Part shown: positions 39,178 to 47,859 of the stretch, one piece after another
Position numbering within the stretch: position 1 is the stretch's first letter
Layout of the letters: each line of letters begins with the position of its first letter
NCBI GenBank assembly: GCA_002328565.1
Contig: DCUU01000019.1
Coordinates: 1 to 55,966 of the forward strand
Reading direction: 5' to 3'
Length of the DNA: 55,966 nucleotides
Source: Candidatus Moranbacteria bacterium UBA2206
Lineage (GTDB): Bacteria; Patescibacteriota; Minisyncoccia; Moranbacterales; UBA2206
Notes under the pieces: generated by a model
Told to the model about the DNA's origin: nothing
Databases searched by the model: none
Seen by the model: only the letters and a program-made list of their open reading frames with translations
Translations under genes and position numbers: made by a program

Positions 39178-40182
39178 TTATAATTTTTTATAATTTTCTA
39201 CAAAGCCTTTTCCTAGGAGTGGACGCCACCACGCTTCATTATTAATATACCATTGGACAATTTCGTCTAATCCTTTTTCAAAATCTATTTCAGGTTTCCA
39301 GCCTAGTTCTTTTTGAATTTTTGTCGTATCAAGAAGATAGCGTCTATCGTGTCCAGGGCGATCTTCCACATAAGTTTTTAATGTTTTTGGCTTACCTAAT
39401 CGCGAAAGAACAGCATCTGCTATTTCTTCGACGCTTTTTTCCGTGCCATTGCCAATATTATAAGCTTCTCCTGGCTTGCCTTTATGGATTATTAAATCAA
39501 TTGCACTGGCATGCTCAGAAGTATGAAGCCATTCGCGCTTATTTTGACTACTCTTGAATAATGGCAATTCCTGATCTTGAAGTGCATTTGTAATAAATCT
39601 AGGAATAACTTTCTCAGGAAATTGATAAGGACCATAGTTGTTAGCACAATGGCTAATTGTTATGGGTAATTTAAAAGTATGAAAGTAAGCCATCACTTCA
39701 TGATTAGCTGAGGCCTTAGATGCGTTGTAGGGCGTTTTAGGGGTATAAGGGTCGCTTTCCTTGAATGATCTGTCTTCATCCAGCCCTAAGTCACCAAAAA
39801 CTTCACAGGTGGAAATATGATGAAATCTATCTATTCCTACTAATCTAGCTGCCTCCAAAAGCATTTGCGTGCCCAATACATTAGTTTTCACAAAAATGTC
39901 AGGTTCTATCATAGCTCGACCATTATGTGATTCAGCGGCAAAGTTTACAATAACATTTATCCCCTCTTCTTTTAGTAGTTTTTTATTTACTTCTAAATTT
40001 CCAATATCCCCTTTGATAAATTTATAATTCGGATTACTTTCAATAGATTTCAAATTTTCTAAATTGCCGGCATAAGTCAATGCATCCAGATTGACGATTT
40101 TGTCATTAGGATATTTTTGGATCCAATAATGAATGAAATTTGAACCAATAAACCCTGCACCACCTGTGACTAATAATTTCAT
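39178..40182 (-). CDS. rfbB: dTDP-glucose 4,6-dehydratase
   Basis: 334 residues, short-chain dehydrogenase fold making dTDP-4-keto-6-deoxyglucose for rhamnose-type sugars. NAD motif VTGGAGFIGSNFIHYW, active-site YNASKASANH (Tyr-x3-Lys), and the substrate motif SHCANNYGPYQFPEKVIPRF. Two family positions differ from the usual enzyme: HISTCEVFGD instead of STDEVYG, and AESHNGRAM instead of AESHVDRSI. The Cys-for-Asp change is at a residue assigned to catalysis in RmlB, so activity or product may differ. rfbC lies just upstream; rfbA and rfbD are not in the window. Confidence 0.9.
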   Translation of the reverse strand: MKLLVTGGAGFIGSNFIHYWIQKYPNDKIVNLDALTYAGNLENLKSIESNPNYKFIKGDIGNLEVNKKLLKEEGINVIVNFAAESHNGRAMIEPDIFVKTNVLGTQMLLEAARLVGIDRFHHISTCEVFGDLGLDEDRSFKESDPYTPKTPYNASKASANHEVMAYFHTFKLPITISHCANNYGPYQFPEKVIPRFITNALQDQELPLFKSSQNKREWLHTSEHASAIDLIIHKGKPGEAYNIGNGTEKSVEEIADAVLSRLGKPKTLKTYVEDRPGHDRRYLLDTTKIQKELGWKPEIDFEKGLDEIVQWYINNEAWWRPLLGKGFVENYKKL

Positions 40183-40192
40183 ATATTTTTTA

Positions 40193-40738
40193 TTAAAAAG
40201 GATTATCTAAATTTTTCAAATTTGGCCATTTGCTGTCGCGCTCGGAAAGAATCGGATTTTCTAGTGGCCAATTTATTTTTAAATCTGAATCATTCCAAGC
40301 GATTCCTCCTTCGTGCGAAGGCTCATAAAAATTATCTGCTTTATATAAAACCTCCGTATTATCTTCTATTGTCATAAATCCATGTGCAAAACCACGCGGG
40401 ACGAAAAGCATTTGAAAATTTTCGGCTGATATCTCAAAAGCTTCCCACTGGCCAAAAGTCTCGCTGTCACGCCGAAGATCGACAATTACATCTAGGATTT
40501 TTCCCTTCACAACTCGAATTAATTTAGCTTGCGTATATGGCGGAGCTTGAAAATGCAATCCGCGTAGAGTGCCTTTTTTTTCTGATTTTGAATGATTATC
40601 CTGCACAAATTCTGCATCAATCCCCTCCTTTTCAAATTTTTTCTTAGAATAACTTTCCAAGAAAAATCCGCGGTTGTCGCCAAAAACTTGCGGTTTGATT
40701 AAATAAGCGTCTTTTAGGGTAGTTTTTATAAATTCCAT
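40193..40738 (-). CDS. rfbC: dTDP-4-dehydrorhamnose 3,5-epimerase
   Basis: 181 residues, cupin-fold epimerase. PQVFGDNRGFFLESYS, LRGLHFQAPPYTQAKLIRVV with the catalytic His, GKILDVIVDLRRDSETFG and VPRGFAHGFMTI are all conserved. It works after RfbB; RfbA and RfbD must be elsewhere. The 10-base gap to rfbB indicates one operon. Confidence 0.95.
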   Translation of the reverse strand: MEFIKTTLKDAYLIKPQVFGDNRGFFLESYSKKKFEKEGIDAEFVQDNHSKSEKKGTLRGLHFQAPPYTQAKLIRVVKGKILDVIVDLRRDSETFGQWEAFEISAENFQMLFVPRGFAHGFMTIEDNTEVLYKADNFYEPSHEGGIAWNDSDLKINWPLENPILSERDSKWPNLKNLDNPF

Positions 40739-40741
40739 AGT

Positions 40742-40815
40742 TTTACGAAATACTAAATTAACGAAATACGAAAAAATAAAGTATTGTATTTTTACTTTAT
40801 ACTTCCTACTTATTC
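40742..40815. repeat. Mixed repeats upstream of rfbC
   Basis: ACGAAATACTAAATTAACG and ACGAAATACG units followed by TTTACTTTATACTTCCTAC. They are members of the families seen before cysS/fmt and inside priA. Confidence 0.55.
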
Positions 40816-40836
40816 TACCATACCTAAAAATTAAAT

Positions 40837-40873
40837 AAAGCCCGTGCCGGAGAATTCTCCGGCACGGGCTTTT
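40837..40873. terminator. Strong GC-rich terminator
   Basis: AAAGCCCGTGCCGGAG-AATT-CTCCGGCACGGGCTTT, a perfect 16-bp stem with a 4-base loop. It ends the minus-strand transcript containing the 40881 microprotein. Confidence 0.85.
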
Positions 40874-40880
40874 CGATTTT

Positions 40881-41024
40881 TTACCACAAGCCTAATTTAA
40901 TATAGGCTTGTTCTCTTTCCAGGGCCACTTCATAGGCAGCCTTCATATAGGCTTCAATACCAGAGCTTTTTTTGTGATTTCTTTTTTTCAGTTTTTTTAA
41001 AAAAATAAAAAATAAATTTAACAT
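40881..41024 (-). CDS. 47-residue microprotein
   Basis: ATG at 41022-41024, TAA at 40881-40883. A GGAAG ribosome site stands 6 bases before the ATG and a strong terminator follows the stop. The N-terminus is hydrophobic (MLNLFFIFLKKLKKR) followed by a basic patch and an amphipathic helix (GIEAYMKAAYEVALEREQAY), ending KLGLW. It looks like a membrane-associated peptide. It is 13 bases after the 41038 gene, so it is probably cotranscribed. The function is unknown. Confidence 0.6.
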   Translation of the reverse strand: MLNLFFIFLKKLKKRNHKKSSGIEAYMKAAYEVALEREQAYIKLGLW

Positions 41025-41037
41025 AAGCACTTCCTTT

Positions 41038-41364
41038 TTAAGGTTTTTTTGAAATTTCCGCCGTTATTAATAATTCTGACGGAACTTTTTCGCAATTGCA
41101 TGGGCGAACTGCCATAAGATTGTTTATAATCTCAGTTTCGCCGGAGTCTTTTTTGAAGAATACCTCGAGACATTCGCCTGTTTTAGGATGCTTCAAAAAA
41201 ACAGAATCCTCAAAAATTGTCATCGTGGAAGCGTTTTTTTGTTTTTGTCTTTCTGTCTGCTCCTCAGGCGTTAAGGGTTTGGAAATAATGCCGAAATAAA
41301 TTGAAAACACCAAGAAACATGCAAAAATCATTCCAGATAAAAAAATTTTAAGATCAACTTTCAT
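41038..41364 (-). CDS. Small membrane-anchored hypothetical protein
   Basis: 108 residues from ATG 41364, which has AAGGGA upstream; an ATG at 41379 is also possible. One membrane helix (about residues 6-27) is followed by an external domain of about 80 residues. That domain includes FLKHPKTGECLEVFF and AVRPCNCEKVPSEL, with three Cys. The family is not recognised. It lies at the start of the surface locus on the minus strand. Confidence 0.65.
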   Translation of the reverse strand: MKVDLKIFLSGMIFACFLVFSIYFGIISKPLTPEEQTERQKQKNASTMTIFEDSVFLKHPKTGECLEVFFKKDSGETEIINNLMAVRPCNCEKVPSELLITAEISKKP

Positions 41365-41436
41365 TTCTAATCCCTTCATGTTTAGTTGTTAAGGAAAACT
41401 TCCTCCCTAGTTTATATAAAAAATTTTATATCAAAA

Positions 41437-42804
41437 TTATTTCTCTTCTGATAATTTCCATTCGTTCTTAATGTTAACATCATAACTTTTCCTTTCTCCA
41501 TTTTTGTCAATAACGGTAATTTTTCCGGGAAGCTCGGAAAGACCAGATTGTTTTTGGATTAATAGATCATAATTTTCTATGTTTAAATCTTTGAGGGTAT
41601 AGTTAAATTCTACAGTTTTAGTTTGGTTGAGTGGGACGGTAAAAAGCGTGCCGATATATTTTTTGCTGAATTCTTCACCGAAATTAATTTTTCCAACATT
41701 ATTAGAACTTGTAAGCCAAGCGTCTTTGGGCGCATAAATTCGCAAATAAGTTTGATAGTCCTTAGTCATCCAGTCTTGGACTTTTCCTCTATGAGTATAA
41801 GTTATCTTGAGAGTTGCGCTGGGTTTTTCGCTAGACAAATCAATGACATAATCAAAAGAACGATCAATATAATAATCGCTTTTATAGGATGCTAGATTAG
41901 CATCAATCATCATTAGATAATCCCCTGTCCAAGTAGAATTTATTTCTCCCGCCCAAAGAGATTTTCTGGCTTGATTTTCGAAATCCTGATCCTTGAAATA
42001 TAGTTGAATGTTTTTATTGTTCAAATCTTCCAAAATAACCTTGGCCAAATCGAGCTTTTGAGAATTGTTCAAAGTAAAAACTTTTTCAATTAGCACTTGT
42101 GCCAACTTATTCATTATTGTTTTTCTTTCACCCTGTTGGATTCCTTGTTGAGCATAACCTTTTTCCACTTGATATTCCAAATTCAAAATAGCATTTTCTG
42201 ATGTATATTCTCCAGGATAATCAGGTAAACTCACCGATCCAGTAACTTTCAAAATTGAAGAAAGAACATTTGTGTTGATTGATACAATGCCATCAAAATT
42301 TTCTTGACCTTCTCCTAGGTGATAAAAATATTCGGCCTTTTTGGCATTTTCGGAAAAATCTGGTGAAAAATTAGAATCACGCAATTTCCATGAATCAATA
42401 CGCAAGGTTTCTTTCATTGGATAGGGAGGTTCGATAGTGGAAGGAATTCGACCATCAAAATTGGAAAGATCATGAGTTTGCATATCAATTATTTTTCCAT
42501 TTTTTATTTTCAAAATTCCAAAAGCTCCAATGAAACCTCCTCCCGGACGAAGCTCCATATTATTTTGAAAAAGAATCAAAAAAACTTTTTCTTTTTCATC
42601 TTGCCTTAAAAGATAGTCAGCAAAATAAGCAGTGGATTTATACTCAGTTTTTTGCGAAAGTTCAATCGGAAGAAAGTTGATTGCTCCTGAGATAATTTTT
42701 CCTGGTTGTTTTCTGGCTTCCAGAAAAAAATAAAAACCAGCCAAGAATATTACGGCCACTGACCAAAAAATGATCCAGAATTTTAGGGAATAAGTTTTTG
42801 CCAT
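41437..42804 (-). CDS. DUF4012 exported protein
   Basis: 455 residues. One N-terminal membrane helix (about 9-27), then a large external domain with the DUF4012 hallmark LILFQNNMELRPGGGFIGAFG, GKIIDMQTHDLSNFDG and FDGIVSINTNVLSSILKVTG. The family is common in Actinobacteria and Patescibacteria near polysaccharide genes; its biochemical role is unknown. Here it follows a Wzz-like gene, which fits an envelope-polysaccharide role. Confidence 0.9.
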   Translation of the reverse strand: MAKTYSLKFWIIFWSVAVIFLAGFYFFLEARKQPGKIISGAINFLPIELSQKTEYKSTAYFADYLLRQDEKEKVFLILFQNNMELRPGGGFIGAFGILKIKNGKIIDMQTHDLSNFDGRIPSTIEPPYPMKETLRIDSWKLRDSNFSPDFSENAKKAEYFYHLGEGQENFDGIVSINTNVLSSILKVTGSVSLPDYPGEYTSENAILNLEYQVEKGYAQQGIQQGERKTIMNKLAQVLIEKVFTLNNSQKLDLAKVILEDLNNKNIQLYFKDQDFENQARKSLWAGEINSTWTGDYLMMIDANLASYKSDYYIDRSFDYVIDLSSEKPSATLKITYTHRGKVQDWMTKDYQTYLRIYAPKDAWLTSSNNVGKINFGEEFSKKYIGTLFTVPLNQTKTVEFNYTLKDLNIENYDLLIQKQSGLSELPGKITVIDKNGERKSYDVNIKNEWKLSEEK

Positions 42805-42822
42805 AAGTTTTTTGTCATTTTA

Positions 42823-43752
42823 TCAAATTTTCCCACTCAAGAGCTTATTCAATCTTTCCTTGACTTCCTCCGCAGTAGCTTCATGCACAAGTGGAGTTTT
42901 TTCTGTTTTAACTTCAGTCACTTCCTCTTTGGTTTGTTCAAAGGCTGGAATATCTTCTGCAATTGGCAAATTATCCGGTGCAGCCACTTTTTTCCCAAAA
43001 ATTGGAATATATTCTCCTTTTACAATATCTGATTTGGTTACTTTTTTTATTTCCCCGCCTGCATCGCTATGCGAAGCATTGCGGGCAGGTGTGTCATTCT
43101 GTTTTTTTTCTGTGCTCTTTGGTGTTTCCTTGTACGTCCAAGTTAGTTTTATTTTAGATTTTTCTTTTGGTTGATTTTTTGCAAATAAAAACAGAAAATA
43201 ATGCAATATAAAAGCCAAGAAAAATCCTGCTAGCAAACTTCTAATAAAAGTATAAATATATGAACCGGAGAAAGAAGATTTTGTGATTGGTCCTTCAATT
43301 ATTCTAATATCAATATCATTTCGGATGTCATAATAAGCGCCGATAACACTAATGAGACTTTTGACTGCTTGGGTGCTCAAAATTTCTGCCGTGTATGCAT
43401 CATCATTTTTCGCGATAAATTGCAAAACAGAACTCTTGCCGGCTCTTTTTATTTCAATTATTTCATTCCAATATTTTTTTCTTTTATAATCCGGCAATTC
43501 TGACACAGCTTCATTTTTTGCATCTTCTTCAGCTCGAATCACTCGATCATAAAAAGAAAGTGACCCTGGCAATATAGTCAAATTTTCCAAAATTATATCC
43601 GCATTTTGAGCTGATTTTTCACTCTTAAAAATAACTAAAATTTCTGTTTGAGACTGATAGGTGCGCTCGAAATTTATCAAAAGCAAAAAAGCCATCACGG
43701 TTGCTATGAGAAAAAAGATATAGAATTTTTTTGCTTTGAATGTTTCTGACAT
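42823..43752 (-). CDS. Wzz-like polysaccharide chain-length protein
   Basis: 309 residues. Membrane helices at about 10-28 and 168-190 enclose a periplasmic-type alpha/beta domain (TYQSQTEILVIFKSEKSAQN), as in Wzz/CapA proteins. After the second helix comes a cytoplasmic tail of about 110 residues rich in Lys, Pro, Glu and Thr, with no kinase Walker motif. Within that tail the stretch PARNASHSDAGG comes from a 36-bp palindrome (43054-43089). Probably regulates chain length or export of the locus polysaccharide. Confidence 0.8.
   Translation of the reverse strand: MSETFKAKKFYIFFLIATVMAFLLLINFERTYQSQTEILVIFKSEKSAQNADIILENLTILPGSLSFYDRVIRAEEDAKNEAVSELPDYKRKKYWNEIIEIKRAGKSSVLQFIAKNDDAYTAEILSTQAVKSLISVIGAYYDIRNDIDIRIIEGPITKSSFSGSYIYTFIRSLLAGFFLAFILHYFLFLFAKNQPKEKSKIKLTWTYKETPKSTEKKQNDTPARNASHSDAGGEIKKVTKSDIVKGEYIPIFGKKVAAPDNLPIAEDIPAFEQTKEEVTEVKTEKTPLVHEATAEEVKERLNKLLSGKI
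43054..43089. repeat. GC-rich palindromic unit inside the wzz-like gene
   Basis: CCCGCCTGCATCGC-TATGC-GAAGCATTGCGGGCAGG, imperfect arms, 36 bp (12 codons), strongly GC-rich against an AT-rich gene. Confidence 0.7.
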
Positions 43753-43756
43753 AATT

Positions 43757-44893
43757 TTATGAGCGTTTCTTATCTAAAACTTCTTTGTAAATATCCTCGA
43801 TTTGATCAGCTATCTTATCCCAACTGAATTCTTTCCAAGCTTTTACAATGGCTTTTTCTCCCATATTTTTCACTAGCGCTGGATTATTGATAAGGAACAC
43901 TAATTTTTCTTCTAGATCAGAGGCGTCGCCGGAGCGAAAAGATATACTCACTTCATCATTTAGCGCTTCTAGATTTTCCTTGATGTCGCTGGAAAGAATC
44001 GCTTTACCATAGCCCATTGCTTCTAAAAGCGCCAAGGACAGTCCTTCTGATTCAGATGGCTGGACAAAGCAATAGCTATGAGAAAAAAGCTGATTAAGCG
44101 CTTCGCCATTTTGACTCCCGGTAAAGATAATATTTTCTCGGCCACGAGCCAAATCTTTGACTTCTTTGACATAATCATCAGTATGAAATCCATCGCCGAC
44201 AATGACTAGTTTTTTTTCACGCGTCAAATGCTTGTCTTCCAAGTTTTTGAAAGCCTCAATTAGGTAGTGAATGCCTTTGTGTCGAATTAGCCGACCAACT
44301 GACAAAATATAGCCACCTTTTTGCAAATTCCATTTAGCTAGATATTGGTTTTCCAAGGTCGGAAAAACATTCATTCCGTTAGGAATGATTACCGCTTGTT
44401 TTTTGAATTTAGCTTGGATGTAATCACCTAATATTTTTGAAACAGCAATTGTTTTGTCTGGAAAGACAGAAGTAATTATCTCTCCGAAACGAAGACAGGT
44501 GCGTGCAAACCAATTCCATTTTTTGTGAAAATAATCTTGGCAATGGTAGGTAGCGACGATAGCAGTTTTTCTTTTGAAAATTTTGGGAATTATAGAAAGT
44601 GAGCTCGGTCCGATTGCTTGATAGTGGATTATGTCATAATTTTGAAACAGCGAGTGGATTGTAGCAAGAAAAGTATGACTAATCGCGTCTAGATGTTTGG
44701 TGGAGATGCTGGGTAGATGGATAAGCTTGATTCCGCGATACTCGTTGAGATTTTTTGGTGTATAATTATTGCGCACATAGACAAAAACCTCATTACCTTT
44801 TTGGGCAAGTCTCAGAGCAATTTCCTCAACGTGTTTTTCTACCCCGCCGGATTTTGCCGGTATTCCTTTTTGACCGATAAATGCAATTTTCAT
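43757..44893 (-). CDS. Glycosyltransferase family 4
   Basis: 378 residues, GT-B fold. The N-terminal half has MKIAFIGQKGIPAKSGGVEKH (glycine-rich acceptor side) and HYQAIGPSSLSIIPKIF. The donor half has LSVGRLIRHKGIHYLIEAF and the EX7E motif in PSESEGLSLALLEAMGYGKA. Family resemblance points to a mannosyl- or rhamnosyltransferase. Its stop lies 4 bases before the Wzz-like start, so it is in one operon with it. Confidence 0.9.
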   Translation of the reverse strand: MKIAFIGQKGIPAKSGGVEKHVEEIALRLAQKGNEVFVYVRNNYTPKNLNEYRGIKLIHLPSISTKHLDAISHTFLATIHSLFQNYDIIHYQAIGPSSLSIIPKIFKRKTAIVATYHCQDYFHKKWNWFARTCLRFGEIITSVFPDKTIAVSKILGDYIQAKFKKQAVIIPNGMNVFPTLENQYLAKWNLQKGGYILSVGRLIRHKGIHYLIEAFKNLEDKHLTREKKLVIVGDGFHTDDYVKEVKDLARGRENIIFTGSQNGEALNQLFSHSYCFVQPSESEGLSLALLEAMGYGKAILSSDIKENLEALNDEVSISFRSGDASDLEEKLVFLINNPALVKNMGEKAIVKAWKEFSWDKIADQIEDIYKEVLDKKRS

Positions 44894-44894
44894 T

Positions 44895-45857
44895 TTATTT
44901 TATATAAATTATATGAGAGATATTGCCTGAACGATTTTCCCAAATTTCAGATTGATCACTAACGGTGAAAAATTTATTCCAGTCTGTATTGCCGGCTCTT
45001 TGCAATCTAGCAATGCCAAAAAGTCCATTTTTTACAATCTTAGTTTTAGCAATGTCAATTCTGCCGTCCGTTCCAAAAGAAGATACCTCGATTCCTTCTC
45101 GGCTGTTTTCGCGAATATCATTTTTCTTAGTCCAAATATTGGATTGATCCAAAACTAATTTCATTCCGCTTCCTCCGTTGTTTCGAATTGAATTTGCTTC
45201 CATCCAGGCGCTAGTTCCACGAGCTAAATCAATGCCATCTTTTTTGTTTCCAGAAATTTCACTTTCGGTTATCGAAATTCTTCTGGCCCCAGCTCCGTAA
45301 ATGCCTGACCAGTTATTATCCTTAATTTTAGTTTTCGAAATAGAAACCTGATTAGATTTTTTTGTGTTTCCTCCTTCGATAGCAATACCAGTGCCGTTGT
45401 CTTTCACGATACAATTAATGATACTCGCCTCAGCATCTTTCTCCACCCAAATTCCTTTCTTACCGTTTTTGATAGTAAAGCCGTCAATAGTAGAATTGTT
45501 TTTCATTGAAACTGTTTCGTACTTTTCTTTTTTTGCCTTAATGATAGTTTTTTCCTTATCTTCTCCGAATAATTTTATCCCATTTCTGAGCGTGATATTT
45601 TCCTTATACTCTCCCTTGGCCACATGAATTTCTACCTTGTCCTTATTTTTAGCGTGATCAATCGCTTCATTGATTGATTTGTATGGATGCGAAGCTGAGC
45701 CATCTCTATTATCTCCCGCCTTTGCGTTAACATAAAGATCGCTTTTTCGACTAGAAGAAACCAATAAGGGCAGTGTCATAACGACCAGTGCTAAAAAGCA
45801 AAAAACAGCTAAACCAAGCTTTTTATTCGACTTTATTTTGTAGTTGGATTTAAACAT
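44895..45857 (-). CDS. Exported right-handed beta-helix protein
   Basis: 320 residues. An N-terminal membrane helix or signal anchor (about 13-33) is followed by YVNAKAGDNRDGSASHPYKSINEAI, the DUF1565-type cap. About seven beta-helix turns come next, with Asn/Gly ladders (IDGFTIKNGKKGIWV, SGIYGAGARRISITESEISG). Proteins of this type bind or cleave polysaccharides (alginate epimerases, polysaccharide lyases), or act as adhesins. It lies among glycosyltransferase genes, so a role in modifying or holding the polysaccharide is likely; I cannot identify catalytic residues. Confidence 0.85.
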   Translation of the reverse strand: MFKSNYKIKSNKKLGLAVFCFLALVVMTLPLLVSSSRKSDLYVNAKAGDNRDGSASHPYKSINEAIDHAKNKDKVEIHVAKGEYKENITLRNGIKLFGEDKEKTIIKAKKEKYETVSMKNNSTIDGFTIKNGKKGIWVEKDAEASIINCIVKDNGTGIAIEGGNTKKSNQVSISKTKIKDNNWSGIYGAGARRISITESEISGNKKDGIDLARGTSAWMEANSIRNNGGSGMKLVLDQSNIWTKKNDIRENSREGIEVSSFGTDGRIDIAKTKIVKNGLFGIARLQRAGNTDWNKFFTVSDQSEIWENRSGNISHIIYIK

Positions 45858-45891
45858 TTCTTTATAAATTACGATTAATTATTAACAGCGG

Positions 45892-45920
45892 ATAGTAGCA
45901 TTTTAATTGAATTTTGTCAA
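45892..45920 (-). promoter_or_regulatory. Promoter of the beta-helix operon
   Basis: Minus-strand TTGACA, 17-base spacer ending in TGC, TACTAT; 35 bases before the ATG at 45857. The -35 box overlaps the 3' end of the upstream GT4 gene. Same layout as promoters at 51045, 54146 and 55685. Confidence 0.65.
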
Positions 45921-47089
45921 ATTTTTTCAGTAATTTTGATAAATTCTTGGTAATATTTTTCTTGGCCGAATTTTTCTTGGGCAATTTGCGCGATTTCTAT
46001 TTCATTAAAAACAATTTTTCCGGAAACTATTTGGGAAATTTTTTCCTCGGCTTCTCTAATGTTATTACAAATAAAGCCGGTTTTTCCTGGGTCAATTATT
46101 TCGCTGTAAGCGCCAGCATCAAGTCCGATAAAGGGTTTTCCTAGGGCAATTGATTCAAGAGCAGTTAACCCGAAAGTTTCAGGTAACTTAGAAAAAGAAA
46201 CGCAAAAACTCGCATTTTTTATGTAGCTTCGAACATCTTTTTTGTTTAATTTTCCAAGATAAACAATATTTTCTGTTTGAGAAATTTGCGTATCATCTTC
46301 GATTTCTCCGGCAATATACAATTTTATGCCGCTAATCTTTTGAAAAGTTTGCATTAGTTCTGGCACGCCCTTATCCTTAGAAATTCTCCCAAAATAGAAG
46401 GCATAAGGAGAGTGTTTTTGATCCTCAAGTTTTTCGTCTAACTTTGAATCGGGGACAAAATGGCTTAAATTAAGTATTTTTTCACTTTCTATCCCCCATT
46501 TTTTGAGTTTTTCGGCTACAAACAAGCTTGGAGAAATAAACAAGTCTATTTTATCTTTCCAGCCCAAAATATCTTCAAAATAAGTTTTCAAAACTAGGAG
46601 CAATCTTTTTGGCAACAAATATTTTCGGCTTAAGAGTAAAAACTTCCAATATTTTTTGCCAACGCTTTCCAAAAACTCGTCTTTGTCAGGAGAAATCAAA
46701 TGATAATCATGCACAGTTAGGATGATTGGAATTTTTCTTTTTTTAATTTCTGAAATTATAGAAAAAGAAATTTGATGATAGGTATTGTGAATATGAACAA
46801 TGTCCGGTTGAAAATCATTCAAGAGCTTTTTGATTTTTCTCTTGGCTTCAAAAGAATAGAACATTCGGCAAATCCCAACAATTTTTTGCAACAAAGTTGA
46901 ATCATTTTTATTATATCCAACATAACTCACGAAATATTTTTCCCATCGAGATGGTTCGTTTTTCTCATTTTCCATAGAAAAAATTGCCACTTCGTGACCT
47001 TTTGATTCGAGCAGTGAAACGACATCTAAAAAATGTCGATCAGCGCCACCTTTAGGATAATTATATTTATTTATTTCTAAAATTTTCAT
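45917..47089 (-). CDS. Glycosyltransferase family 4
   Basis: 390 residues, GT-B fold. MKILEINKYNYPKGGADRHFLD opens it, with HIHNTYHQISFSII in the acceptor domain. The donor domain has FYFGRISKDKGVPELMQTF and the EX7E region SKLPETFGLTALESIALGKP. Overlaps the upstream GT2 gene by 4 bases (ATGA type), so they are translationally coupled. Donor sugar unknown. Confidence 0.9.
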   Translation of the reverse strand: MKILEINKYNYPKGGADRHFLDVVSLLESKGHEVAIFSMENEKNEPSRWEKYFVSYVGYNKNDSTLLQKIVGICRMFYSFEAKRKIKKLLNDFQPDIVHIHNTYHQISFSIISEIKKRKIPIILTVHDYHLISPDKDEFLESVGKKYWKFLLLSRKYLLPKRLLLVLKTYFEDILGWKDKIDLFISPSLFVAEKLKKWGIESEKILNLSHFVPDSKLDEKLEDQKHSPYAFYFGRISKDKGVPELMQTFQKISGIKLYIAGEIEDDTQISQTENIVYLGKLNKKDVRSYIKNASFCVSFSKLPETFGLTALESIALGKPFIGLDAGAYSEIIDPGKTGFICNNIREAEEKISQIVSGKIVFNEIEIAQIAQEKFGQEKYYQEFIKITEKI

Positions 47090-47859
47090 AGAGTTTTATG
47101 TTTTTGCATAAAATATTTCAAGCTTTCTCGGTTATATTTTTTCTGCTCTAAACTATTTTTCTTAGAAAAACTTTTTCCGCCATAATGCCAAATTTCAATA
47201 CTGCCAAAAAACCACACAGCAAAACCAGCCTTCTTGGCTCTCTGGCAAAAATCCACATCTTCCAGATACATAAAAAAGTTTTCGTCCATTTTGCCAATTT
47301 TTTCAATTACTTCTTTTTTGATCAACATAAATCCGCCCCCAACCCAATCAACTTGTCGATTGGAAAAAAATAGTTTTTTGGTGAAAAAATTATAACGGAC
47401 ATATAGGCCAAGAGGAAAAATTTTAGCCAGCTGAATTGTTTCAAAAAAATTAGAAATCATACTAGGATATTTTCCAAAAGATCCTAGTGGTCTACGCATT
47501 TCGTTTATTTGTTTTACCCCGCAAATGCCAGCAGACTTTTGATTAGCTAGTGATATTGCCGCATCCAAAATCCCCGCTTCAAATTTAGTGTCGGGATTGA
47601 TTAGAAAAATATCATCCCCTTGTGACATTTCAAAACCAATATTCACAGCCTTGGCAAATCCCAAATTATTTTTCTGTACTATCAATTTGAAATTGTTTTT
47701 GTTTTTTATAAACTCATTGATTCTTTTAACTGTGTCGTCAGCAGAATTATTATCAATCAAAAAAACCTGATCTGGGGAAGATATGTTTTTTCCTATCGAA
47801 GCCAAACAGCTGTCGATATAAAAGGCTGAATTGTAAGTGACAATTATTATACTTTTCAT
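47086..47859 (-). CDS. Glycosyltransferase family 2
   Basis: 257 residues, GT-A fold, rhamnosyltransferase-like. MKSIIIVTYNSAFYIDSCLA, NNLGFAKAVNIGFEM, FLINPDTKF (DxD position) and MYLEDVDFCQRAKKAGF are typical. It overlaps by 4 bases with both neighbours (GT4 downstream, Wzy-like upstream), so it is one tightly coupled operon. Confidence 0.92.
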   Translation of the reverse strand: MKSIIIVTYNSAFYIDSCLASIGKNISSPDQVFLIDNNSADDTVKRINEFIKNKNNFKLIVQKNNLGFAKAVNIGFEMSQGDDIFLINPDTKFEAGILDAAISLANQKSAGICGVKQINEMRRPLGSFGKYPSMISNFFETIQLAKIFPLGLYVRYNFFTKKLFFSNRQVDWVGGGFMLIKKEVIEKIGKMDENFFMYLEDVDFCQRAKKAGFAVWFFGSIEIWHYGGKSFSKKNSLEQKKYNRESLKYFMQKHKTL

